Origin: Acorus gramineus
Lineage: Eukaryota > Streptophyta > Magnoliopsida > Acorales > Acoraceae
Assembly: GCA_030737835.1 (NCBI GenBank)
Contig: CM060857.1
Span: forward strand, 2,566,716 to 2,630,715
DNA: 64,000 nt
Direction: 5' to 3'
This document shows positions 13,301 through 22,742 of this stretch, in pieces. Within the stretch, counting starts at the first letter, position 1. Every line of letters starts with the position of its first letter. Position numbers and translations under genes: made by a program. The notes beneath the pieces were generated by a model. That model had not been told where the DNA came from, did no database searches, and was given only the letters and a program-made list of their open reading frames with translations.

Positions 13301-16300
13301 CCCGAGCAAACCTGGGTGGTTCTTCAAATCAAAGAAGTGTGAGGAGATGGAAGCGTTAATGTACCTTGCAACATGCCAGAAAGGGTATGGAGTATTTTGA
13401 TGCAGTTTGCAATCTGCCGTCAAAATCTAGATAGAAAGGGGAAATTATTTGAAGATAGATTTAAGGTAATGAACCAATCAAGGATGAAACAAACCACCAT
13501 CTCCCAACACCTGAAAGAGAAAGTGGTTCCAAGATTCACAATGCCCATACCACCGTTGGAACAAAAGATAGTGAGATTTTGGCTTTTGCTCTCATGACAC
13601 CTTTCTTTTTGAGCTTCTTACCTGCCTCCCACATGCCCGCTAAGGACAAGAAGCCATCCTCCAAACCTATCACCCCTCTGAGCAAGCTCCAAATCGACCT
13701 GACCACTGGGCACCGGACCATGATATGTTCCGTCCTTTCAATCTTCCTGTTGGGCAAGAAAGGTCCTCTTGTGGCACCCATTTCACCCTGACACTTAGGA
13801 GTGAATGGCAATACTCCAATGCAGCCACTTGGGTTCTAGACAGCCACCTAAACAAACATAACCGATGTTCTATCTAATGGACGAGAAGCTGCTCTATTCT
13901 ACATAAGTCTTTGACTTTATGTATAGCATGCATGCAGGTCTTTATTTTTTTATGTTGGGAAATTGTAATCAGGAGCAGATTCCGCTTGCAAACACATATT
14001 TTGGGGTAAGAACCCTTCACAGTTACCAAAGGAGAAGTCTCATTTTATCTTGCACAAGGGGTAAAAGTGGCCAAACAACAGACGAGCTAAAATCACTTCT
14101 AAAGAATCACTAGTTCAAATGTAAGTCACTTCCGACGAAGGTGCACTAAATGGCATAACAGGCGATACACAAGGAAAACTTCCATAATTTGAATTTGTAG
14201 TGTTAATAGTAATGCTAATGAGCTTGAAAACTTTATAGCAAGGACAAGAGAGAAATGTAGGATATATTGGGTGGTCTGCAATGACCAGTAAATAATTTAA
14301 CTTGTAAGATATTCCATTATTTCCGATTAGCACCCCTCTCACCGAAAAGAAGGTCAAGGGAACAAACCTCGGGGTGGGGGACCAATTTTTTTTTTAAAAA
14401 AAAAAAAAAGATATTTCATTTTCGAAAAAACTTGATCAACCAATGAATTTTCTTTTAGTAACTTTATGGCTTCAATACACCGAATACTAGCAACAAAAAA
14501 AACCTGGTATCAAAGAACATCGCTTCAAACATAAGGGCTCAAATGCACATGATGATGGTATTAATCAACAGAAACACCCAGGATCAAAGTATCTCTTCAG
14601 AAATAATGCACTCAATAAGATGGTGATGACAATAAGCAATGGCAATTTATGGGAACATATCACATACCTGTTTAGTGAATGCTTAAGATCTTTGATTTTT
14701 TGTTGGGTCATCTCCCCTCTTGAAAAATCAAAAACTTCTTCACTGAGAAGCTGATATTCAATAGCAAAAATTACCAAAATAGTAAAATTTTAGCCAAAAA
14801 GCCAAAAAAATAGGAAATAACAAACCTGTTAAGACACCCCTTCCACAGAGGTAACACCAAATACAATGACAAAAATAAAGAACAGAATTAATACACAAGA
14901 CGATTAGTACCTTTAAAATAACCATGCAATTTTCACATATTGTTTCACTAGACTTTGCAGCTTGAACAAGATCAGGTATAAATGACTTCCATCGGGCTGG
15001 CCACTCATGTTTTAAGACCTGTAATTACATAAGGCAAAGGTCACCTCACCTAGCACACAACGAGATGACATCATTGAAACTTAAAGTTTTATGGTTTAAA
15101 AATAATAGCTCCTAGAAACAATAATATGATTCCCACATGAGAATCCTCAGAATTCCAGAGCTACAGTATCTGAATTTTAAGCAATGTGAGAAACAGTGGT
15201 TCAATGTAGAGAATATAAACTGGTTCAATTTTGATTAACTGTCCCAAAGGACTAAAACTGGTTCAATATAAAAGAAAATTATAATTATGAAAGCTGGAAG
15301 TGTTGAAGACAAGCCAAGCATGAATAGGGCGCAATCCTACCAAGATTGGACTTGGCAAGGACACAAAATTCCCATGATTGAGCATAGGTAGGCAGAGCAC
15401 AGCTGTCAGTTAACTCATCACAGGGAGAGCTCACTCAATCAAACTCCTTTTGTGTTCAACGGCGAATGATGGGGCATTATACATTATTCTATATCAAAGG
15501 CAATCAATATGACATAAACAAGTTATATAAGTTTAGTAAGATAAACTGAATATATCTCAGCCCAAGTCACTTGACAAGGTCAGATTAAAGCTGAATTTGG
15601 CTTGCAATTGATGTACATCGATTTCCTAACTACACTATAAATAAGTTGCAAAAACACGGGTATGTAAATAAAACAAGAACTCTTCAGTTTTCACCAAGAA
15701 AAACACATGATATGCTAGGAAGCACGGAACACTTTAGTGGAGATGTGTCCATGTCTGACATGTATTAGACACATGACATGGTGCCACACGTTAAACACGT
15801 GTTGGATGCAAGATGAACACGGCACAAACACACACATTTATGCAACATAACATCACAATTTTTTTCCTTATAAAATGTCATACGAATTATGCTCACATGA
15901 AGTTAGTTGATCTTATAACCTTAATGGAGTTGATTGTTAAAATATTGTCATACTTATATCAAATTTTTATAGTTTGTGTGCACACTCCCCTTTTGAAATA
16001 TTTAAAATATAACACACATATACATACAATTATTCATCGTCGTGTGTTTACTGTGTCTGTCATAGTTTTCAAGATTGGTCATGTCACTATGTCAATTTTG
16101 TGTTGCGTCCATTCCCTTATCCATGTCCATGCTCCATATATGATATGTAAATTGCAAAAGATTAATTTGTAAATAAAAAAATATCACATTGGAATTATCA
16201 CGTGAAAATGATGAACTTGGAAGATAGCTACCTGAACTAAAATAATATTGAGTTTATTGACATACAGCCTCTCCCGTCGAAGGGATGCTTCATTCATTGA

Positions 16301-17687
16301 GAGCTAATAAGACACAAGACACAAAGAAGAGACATCAGAATCCATCATTGTTAATATCAGCATTAAAATGAATGAATCAATATAAATGATTTTGCAAAAT
16401 GAAACAGTTGGAAACAAAATTCAACCTGTACAATAACATCTGATATATAGTTCTTGATTCCATCACGCTGTTCTGCTGGCAATGCATTCCACCGGTACTT
16501 GATGACACCCTCAAGAACCTGAGATGTTTAAAATGGAGGGATATTTTGGTCAACTCCAAAAAAGACCAAAATCAGGGGAAGAGAAGTTTTTTCAATACAT
16601 TCCTAATTGTATCATTTCATGCAAAATTAGCAAATAATAGCATGCAATCAATATGTTGATATAACATCATTCCACTCCCAATACTGATTGCTTTTTAGAA
16701 CAACACAAGAATATATTATTACTCAGAATTCAATTTAAACGGGCATGATGGATCATTTCATATACAAGCAGAGATTTGACAAAAACAAAAAAAACAAAAC
16801 AAGTTAAATAAACAATACAAACAAGATAGCATGTAGGTCAATGAATGTTTCTGTCCCATATTGGTCTGACAACATAACCAAAAACTCTGATCATAAAGGA
16901 GCAGAAAAGGACATCAGGGATATTCATAACCAATAATTAAGAAAACCTTAGATAGATAGGGGGCAACTCTGTTCTGTAAGGTGTGAGTGGGAGTAGTTCA
17001 TTTTTACATTCGAGCTAAATGCAGTGATTTTGGTCTTTATTATAAACATGGTAACCCACACAAAACATCCGAAACAATCATGGACCGGACCACTAAGTGA
17101 TTCTAGAAAGATGCCAAAACCTCTCAAACAATGATGACTGAAAAAAAAAAAAAATGACGGAAATGATAGGCGATCACCTTTGTATTAAGAAAAGGCAAAA
17201 GCCCAAATTGATGACTGAAAATTGAAATGAAATGGTATCAACATACCTGAAGAGCAAAGAACTTCGTGTTGAGACTCTGTGAGTTCTGAAGAATATGAAC
17301 GACCTGCAACCACATGTCCGGGTTGTTCTGCAACTCTCGCAGTATCTGATCGGCCGCAGTCCTCTGCAACCCAACAAAAAAAAACTAAAAGACATCAGAA
17401 CAATCTCTTCCACATACAATGCCACTCCAGCCAAACTCATGTTCACGACAAACATCCATCACCAACAATTAAAACCAAAACCATCTGCTCTTCAATTCAC
17501 TACGGTGAGTGTGACGACTTTCTCTTCAAATCCCATGTTACCATTTAAAAACAATGACTGGCGTTCGATCTAAGCAAAAAAAAAACACTCAAAAACACTT
17601 CCGGATCACATAGTAGAAAGAAAACATAGGTTTTTTCCTTCGCTGGAAGACAATAAAACTAAATGTAGGAGGAAGTCACAAGTCACA

Positions 17688-17730
<43 letters not shown>

Positions 17731-17827
17731 CTTCCTTGGACCCGGTGCCGTAGAAGGCGGAGACGGTGGCGTCGAGGAGCGGCACATCGATCGGGTGGCT
17801 CAAGTCCCTGAGCTTCTCCGCCGCCAT
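1353..17827 (-). CDS. XPO1: Exportin-1 (XPO1/CRM1), 5' 25 exons, 3' end outside window
   Basis: Nuclear export receptor of the importin-beta/HEAT-repeat family; it carries leucine-rich NES cargo out of the nucleus with RanGTP. Coding exons in order: 17729-17827, 17247-17363, 16426-16518, 16232-16303, 14911-15018, 14668-14750, 12101-12242, 11899-11967, 11704-11781, 11533-11595, 11301-11345, 10949-11056, 10769-10867, 9260-9460, 9046-9105, 8678-8788, 7188-7285, 6999-7107, 5411-5476, 3931-4029, 3762-3842, 3487-3576, 1864-1949, 1641-1721, 1353-1535. They total 2,441 nt, so 813 codons plus 2 nt, and phase holds throughout. The start is [14 protein letters not shown], the usual plant N-terminus. Exon 16 holds [12 protein letters not shown] (Cys about residue 502), the NES-groove cysteine targeted by leptomycin B in sensitive CRM1 proteins. 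The last exon seen ends in [10 protein letters not shown]; about 260 codons of a ~1,075-residue family are missing to the left. Intron 11 has a GC donor. Confidence 0.97.
2118..2778. mobile_element. Non-autonomous hAT-type element with internal GTTCGAAC array
   Basis: A 661-bp element in the XPO1 intron between the exons at 1864-1949 and 3487-3576. An exact 8-bp target duplication atagtaat flanks it (2110-2117 and 2779-2786). The ends are inverted: catagtttaaa on the left and, reverse-complemented, catagttcaaa on the right. Inside the ends are GC-rich palindromic blocks (ccccacatgcggtggggtcc; gtgcggccgcac). The core, about 2240-2665, is a tandem array of roughly 41-43-bp units built on gttcgaac palindromes, with a higher-order period of 187 bp (aggattcgaacgcat at 2309 and again at 2496). 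The 8-bp duplication points to hAT. No transposase is encoded; the open frame across the array follows from the repeat. Confidence 0.85.
4457..4690 (+). mobile_element. LINE reverse-transcriptase fragment in XPO1 intron
   Basis: Plus-strand translation shows [11 protein letters not shown] in one frame, and then, one frame on, [20 protein letters not shown] and KAILCKIY. Together these match the conserved stretch of plant L1-like reverse transcriptases (NQ-x-AFI-x-GR ... A-E-x-V ... KK-x-x-L-x-K-D). The frame changes at about 4535-4545 and the similarity stops near 4630, just before a T-rich run, so this is a short dead remnant. It sits in the intron between the XPO1 exons at 3931-4029 and 5411-5476, antisense to the host gene. 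The rest of that intron shows nothing I can name. Confidence 0.6.
8175..8680. repeat. Degenerate MITE-like element, GGCCTGGTTTG ends
   Basis: The left end ggcctggtttgacac and the right end, reverse-complemented, gggcctagtttggtaaa form imperfect inverted ends about 500 bp apart. Internal text (ggacagttgtccg; tggggatattttatt) reappears at 38.97-39.16 kb and 31.63-32.01 kb, so this is a dispersed family. The ends resemble Tourist-type MITEs, but I could not find a clean target duplication, so superfamily is left open. It lies in the XPO1 intron between the exons at 7188-7285 and 8678-8788, its right end overlapping the region just beside the latter exon. Confidence 0.5.
9537..9625 (+). mobile_element. 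tRNA-derived SINE-like fragment
   Basis: The stretch tagtccaatggct followed about 35 bp later by gggttcaagtcccgcc looks like pol III A and B boxes of a tRNA-derived SINE (B-box consensus GGTTCRANYCC). It is followed by an A-rich tail (aacaaaaacaag). It has no cloverleaf that I can pair, so it is not called a tRNA gene. It lies in the XPO1 intron between the exons at 9260-9460 and 10769-10867. Confidence 0.5.
10103..10240 (+). mobile_element. tRNA-derived SINE-like fragment
   Basis: A second B-box-like sequence, gggttcaaacctc, occurs within ggaggtcaagggttcaaacc, preceded by an A-box-like tagtcagttagcaa and followed by an A-rich tail (caaacaaaaaaacaaaaaac). The layout is that of a plant SINE. 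It shares the intron with the fragment at 9.54 kb but is not clearly the same family. No target duplication was identified. Confidence 0.5.
12607..13116. mobile_element. Non-autonomous hAT-type element, copy A (GAAGCACGGAC ends)
   Basis: A 510-bp element in XPO1 intron 6. Left end cttgaaagcacggac and right end, reverse-complemented, ctatgaagcacggac form a 15-bp inverted repeat. Flanks gtgttcaa (12599-12606) and gtgtttaa (13117-13124) form an 8-bp target duplication with one mismatch. Both ends are packed with cgtgtcc/ggacacg motifs that pair with each other (ccgacacacgtgtcgg is an internal palindrome). A second copy lies at 15715-16139 in another intron of the same gene. No transposase. The 8-bp duplication suggests hAT. 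Confidence 0.8.
13130..13860 (-). mobile_element. Degraded LINE 3' part (zf-RVT region)
   Basis: Minus-strand translation contains [20 protein letters not shown] followed by [10 protein letters not shown]. This follows the pattern of the zinc-binding region at the C-terminus of plant LINE reverse transcriptases (H-x-x-x-x-C-P-x-x-x-x-x-W ... VWALW). It needs frame changes, and its upstream parts are absent, so it is a dead fragment. It directly abuts the hAT-type copy A in XPO1 intron 6. Confidence 0.5.
14318..14410 (+). mobile_element. SINE-like remnant
   Basis: The text cacccctctcaccgaaaaga with ggtcaagggaacaaacctcg resembles the 3' half of the fragment at 10.10-10.24 kb (cctctctctggaaaggaggtcaagggttcaaacctc), with a decayed B box. 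It ends in a T/A homopolymer. Weak, supported mainly by that resemblance. Confidence 0.35.
15715..16139. mobile_element. Non-autonomous hAT-type element, copy B (GAAGCACGGAC ends)
   Basis: A 425-bp relative of the element at 12607-13116, in XPO1 intron 4. It is flanked by a perfect 8-bp duplication atgatatg (15707-15714 and 16140-16147). Left end ctaggaagcacgga and right end, reverse-complemented, atatggagcatgga are inverted repeats. The two copies share ends and the gtgtcc-rich subterminal text, but their middles are diverged and AT-rich. No transposase. Confidence 0.8.
17693..17728. repeat. (GA)n microsatellite forming the 5' splice site of XPO1 intron 1
   Basis: About 17 GA units on the plus strand. 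On the coding strand the intron begins GTCTCTCTC immediately after exon 1 (GAAGAG|gtctctctc), so the donor GT is the first unit boundary of a (TC)n tract. Confidence 0.9.
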
Positions 17828-18776
17828 GGCCGGACGCGAACCCTAGCTCGAGAGGGGGGGGGCGCTTTCGAAGGGGAACCCTAGAATCCGAGGTTTTTAG
17901 GGTTTATGAAAGATCACTGATTCTGATTGAGATGTGTTTATATATTTGGGGATAAAAAGATTGGCGTCTCCGATTGTCACATTGAAATCCGTCTTTTGAA
18001 GGGTTCGATTTGATTTTATCGATTTTATTTCGGGGACGGAAGTGAAAAAAAAAAAATTAAAAAAAAAAAAAACAAAGAAACAAAAGCTTCTCGAACAGAA
18101 GTTGGGATGTGGAAAAGGGTGTGGTTTTGGGAGTAATTACGGTGGGGTGCCACTGTAGTTTGGGGGGAAATACGAAATCCTGTGGATAGGAGTTTTGCCC
18201 CTGGTCTTGGGGTTATTTACGAGGGTGGGACTGGGGGTTCTAGAAGGAGTGGATCTCTCTCACTTTTTCCTTTTCTTTTCTTTTCTTTTCTTTTTCTTTT
18301 TTTTGTCTGCTTTTCTTTTTCTTTCTTTTTTTCTTCTTTTGGATGTATGAAGACTGACTTTTGTTGGGAGGGGTTTTTAATTGGATAGATTTTTTTATCC
18401 ATATAAAAAGTAACATTTCAAAATGTTGCCTGATTCAGGCTTGATCTATCCGGGACAATTGCGAGACTTTGAAGTGGATGATGTTCGTCTCCCGGTTTAT
18501 CTGCACTGTCGATCAAAGAAATTCTGACATTCAAGTCAAAACTGATCAGGTCAGGAGTTTGCTCAAGAGCAAGAACTATAAAATTTAAGACGGAAGGTGT
18601 GTTTAAAATGTATGTATCTTTCAGAGAGGGTACAACAATGACATGTCAAACATGCTCTGCTGATGTGAAAGAATCTTTTAGGTGGGCTAATGGTTGGGTG
18701 GCATGTATGCCTACTTTATCTCTTTTGATCGAGTCAACTAGGTGACTTGGCTTCAGCTGTCAAGTCCTCTTGGACA
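17828..18776. other. Intergenic: upstream of XPO1
   Basis: It holds the probable XPO1 promoter and 5'UTR side (minus strand), a CT/T-rich tract at 18259-18340, and otherwise unremarkable AT-rich sequence. No TATA box or transcription start could be fixed. No gene recognised. Confidence 0.4.
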
Positions 18777-19374
18777 CAATGTTTAAAATATCGATTTTAT
18801 CGATATATTGAAAATTATCTAAATCGATATATCGATTTTGATTTTTATTTGTTGAGTATTAAAAAAAATGTCAAAGAAACAGGAAAAAAGAGAAAAATAA
18901 TATACATATTTATTGTTGAGTATTTTTTTATTGAGTTGTTGAGGTGAAAATGAAAAGGGTTCAAATTTCAACATTTCATAAATATAATTCCAATAGCCCA
19001 ACACTTTCAAATTTAGTTTAAATATTTTGAAAATAATCTAAGAAACCCATATACTCTCATGATATTTTAAAATAGGTTTTTTGATGTATTATTATATATT
19101 TATATGTCATATATGAAATTTCATTATGACTACAAAGCATTAGAAACCTCTTCTTTTCATAAGTTTGTTTAAAATTTCATTATCATTGCTCTGTGAATGT
19201 GATTCATTTATTAAAACACTGACATGTTAATGTTTAAAAATAATAATAATAATTTCTCGTGAGAAAGTAAGAAATTGATGAGAAATTCAATTTCTCGTGA
19301 AAAAATTGATAAATGACCGATATTTCACGATTTGTTTGAAAAAATCAATATATCGATCGATATTTAAAACAGTG
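18777..19374. mobile_element. hAT-type MITE with ATCGAT-rich ends
   Basis: A 598-bp element flanked by an exact 8-bp duplication cttggaca (18769-18776 and 19375-19382). Inverted ends: caatgtttaaaatatcgat on the left and cactgttttaaatatcgat from the right. Both subterminal regions repeat atcgatatat motifs. The interior is AT-rich with no coding capacity. The 8-bp duplication suggests hAT. Confidence 0.85.
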
Positions 19375-19404
19375 CTTGGACATATTATGGTACTTGGATG
19401 TACA

Positions 19405-20118
19405 CATGGACGGATCCACAAGTTGGCTGGGCCGAGCTATAGCCCGGCCCAGATTTAAAAAAAAAAAACTGAATATTCCATCTATAATAAACCTAAGTTG
19501 TTACATGAAATCGATCTAAGTACCAACCTCTCTTTCTCCCTCAGTGCCGCCTATCACATCTATTTTTCTTTATTTATTTATTTATTTATGTGTTATGTGT
19601 TTTTGTTGTTTTTCCCCTTCATTAAAAGTTAAAACAGTGAATATGAATTTTTTTTTTTTAGATTCTTAGTAATGTGTCAAGATGATATTTTTTTAAAAAT
19701 TTGGAAAATTTCCTTGGATATTATTTATTTATTTATTTATTGTATCATTTAGGTAGCTTTAAATTTGAAATAAGGTAGATTTTTTTTAATCCTCAATTTT
19801 TTAAAAAATTTAAAAAAAAATTTCCTTTTATTAATTCAGTGGATAGAATTTTCATGGAATGATTAAATTAAATTTTTAATTCTTATTTTACATGTCATGT
19901 TTGGATTGAATTTTTAATTTACTTTTTGGAATATCTATAAAAAAAATTAAATTTTTTATTATTTCTTTTGTTTTTCATTTCTTTTATTTAAGTTTGTTTT
20001 TGAAAGACACAATTGTAATCACAGAGAAAAAAAAAATCTATTTTTAAATGCTGCATAATTTTTTTTTATCAAAATGTTAAATTAGCCCACCTAAGATAAA
20101 GTTCTGGATCCACCCCTG
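19405..20118. mobile_element. Probable hAT-type MITE, GGATCCA ends
   Basis: The left end catggacggatccacaa and the right end, reverse-complemented, caggggtggatccagaa are imperfect inverted repeats. Candidate flanks gatgtaca and aaggtaca match at 6 of 8 positions. Inside are T- and A-rich runs and tttatttatttattta microsatellites. It begins only 22 bp after the target duplication of the previous element. Confidence 0.55.
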
Positions 20119-21902
20119 AAGGTACACTTTATTGCAATATTTCTCGGATGAGTTGAACACACATGACATAGAGCCCTTTTCACCAAACATGCTTGACCCT
20201 CGGACGTAGTCCTCACACCTCGAACACTGGTAGACCTCTGGAGGTCGAGCTCCTTTTCTTGGATGTGTGTGGTTCCTTGGAAACTTGGCCCAAGGTGCAC
20301 CTCGGACTCTGAGGTAAGCATTATCTGATTTCTGTATAACTCTTCTTAATATTTCTGATTTATCCCAGTATATTTATTCTTTATTCAATCAATACAAATT
20401 TTATCATCTTTACAAAATAATAACAATTTATAAAAATGATTTGAGTTTCACGTTAGAAAAATATATGCATTTGGATTTTGTTGATGTCCACTACCGGAAT
20501 ATAATTTTATCGTTCAACGAAAACATTATCATAAATTAAATGTTCATAATGAAAGGGTGTTGATCCCTTCAACCAATGTAGACATAGCGAAGCTCCTTCT
20601 TTGAGTGGTGATCCAACTACTTGGTAGTCAAACCTATATTCAGAATCCTTTTGACACTGATGTAGTGCCGGCCAAGGGAACTCCAACATTTAAGTCAACA
20701 AGAATTTAGGGTTTTGAAAATGAACGTATGAGTTGGTGTGACCAATCAAAGTTGCATACTTTATTTTCCCTTTCTTCTCTTATTTATTGGGGAAGACAAC
20801 AAAGCTCGACGTAACTGTTCCCCTTATTTGACAGGATATTCCGTGTCAAGGAAGATATATTCTTTATAATGTTGTATTGGGTGATCTGTTACAGAATGTG
20901 GCCACATGGCACCATATCAGGCGGGTCACGTGGGATTTTGCTAGTTTGTTTGTCGAGTCGAGAGCGCGCCTTGCAGCTGTATTTGATAAAGTGGGTCTTG
21001 ACCCTCTGCAGCTATGCTCAGGTCAGGGTCTAATCATCCTACTTGAGGGTGTGCCCTAGTAGCGTTGTCCTTAGGGATCGAACTCGCAATTAGCCTTTTG
21101 GGCACCTCATGCCTCGACTAGCCTAGTCTGTGTTCACTCTTCGGAAGGCTGTATAGGCTATCCTACTCACAAAATAGATTCGGTTTTCTCTGAGTCATTG
21201 AGACCGGTCAAGCTACCCGTCAACCCGTTTAAGAAGGACACGTGTCGTACCTAGAACTCGTGCGAGATTTTCGCTCCACACATAGTATGAATGGTAGATC
21301 TAATACTTGAATGGATCATATACCGTCCAAGATCATTGACATAAAATACTCAGGACTATGATTAGGTTTGGTACCAACTACATCTTTTTATAAGAGCAAT
21401 GGAGATAAAGATTTAAAAGTTTACCTTTTTTATATGTAAGATTAAAAGAATTTGAAAAAATTTAGATAAAAAACATATATAAATCAAATCATTATTTTAA
21501 AATTTAGTATATTTTTTTTATGGATAAAGACTAACAACAATGATGTTTAGAAACACATTGAAAAAATAGATCACATGCAATGATCCTCTGATATTATCAC
21601 ATATATTTGATCACAAAATGCAAGTGATTTTTATGCAGAAAACATTAACCAATTGTCCAAAGAACCATGGAAAGAGGCTCTAAGCATGGCTTAGCTACAC
21701 AAACAATTCAAAATAAATTTCCATTCTATAATCCATAAAAAAACATCTGCTCTAATCCTACATTACTTCACTAGATTCACCATGTGCAATACAATTTTTT
21801 ATTATCAATAAGAATAACATTCACTTTAATAATTAATAAAATATTGAATTACATAATCCAATGCATTCATTCAAGTCAAAGAAATTTCAATCTCTCATCT
21901 TT
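20119..21902. other. Intergenic, no gene recognised
   Basis: About 1.8 kb with moderate GC patches at 20160-20320 and 20830-21280. No protein match or clear boundary. It may contain old repeat remains, but I found no ends. AT-rich towards 21900. Confidence 0.35.
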
Positions 21903-22054
21903 TTTTTTTTTAGTGATCAAAGGGCCATGACAGAACCCGAAATCCTTAAACCTAAGAACAGACACCCCAAAAAAGGGGTTTAGCGGGGATCGACCCCCTA
22001 TCAACCACATGAAGCGGGTACACGTCAACCACCTCACCAGCGAGGGGATCGTTC
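21903..22054 (-). mobile_element. tRNA-derived SINE with 15-bp target duplication
   Basis: On the minus strand the element starts at ctcgctggtgaggtggttga (A-box-like), has a B box in ggggtcgatccccgc, and ends in a poly(A) run (poly(T) at 21901-21910 on the plus strand). Direct repeats caatctctcatcttt flank it at 21888-21902 and 22055-22069, a 15-bp exact target-site duplication. This is the best-defined retroposon in the window and probably a recent insertion, since the duplication is unmutated. Confidence 0.85.
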
Positions 22055-22069
22055 CAATCTCTCATCTTT

Positions 22070-22742
22070 ATTGTTTGAAGGACGATTTCATTGTCCTGTT
22101 TAGATATAAAAAAACTAGTTGTGGAATATAAGTAAATCTACAAAAAAAAAAAAAAAATGTTACTTTATGTGTTTTTGTCGGCCTTAATTCTGGTCCACAA
22201 ACGCTTAGAATTTTAAAAAAATAAGTATACTTCATTTAATATAACATGTGTTTTTTTAAAAATAAAAAATATATGCTCTATTTAAATATATATTTTTTTT
22301 AATTAAATATATATCTCATTAACTAATGTGAATGTATAATGCTAGTGAGATACATAGAACCTAAGCACGATTTTCAGAGATTTATGAAAATCACACAGTG
22401 TTCCCAAACTATCCCCATAAGTAACTCCCTGTCAAGATATCTCTGAGTACCTCACACAGAATCTCAACCCAAGCACCCTATAAAACATGGACACCACAAG
22501 AACCAACAGGCCTCCATTACACCCAATTCTCCACTATGTATCTTATCACATTCAAATTGAATAACTTTTTTATCACATGTTTATATTTGTACAACATCTG
22601 GTGTCAGATCTCATCAGAAGAGAAAAATTCCTTGCAATCCAGACAGCATACATAGATCACTGGAGAATAAAAAACAGAATATGCAATATTTTTACACTAC
22701 AAGAGAAAATGTGTATAGTTTCACGTCCCCAACTAAAATTCT
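22070..22742. other. Intergenic, 3' flank of SUFB
   Basis: AT-rich. The part nearest 22742 is the SUFB 3'UTR side. No other gene or repeat with definable ends. Confidence 0.4.

Noticed and set aside
20119-21350. Possible remains of an LTR element
   Set aside because: Moderate GC patches stand out from the AT-rich surroundings, but no ends, target duplication or coding domain could be identified.
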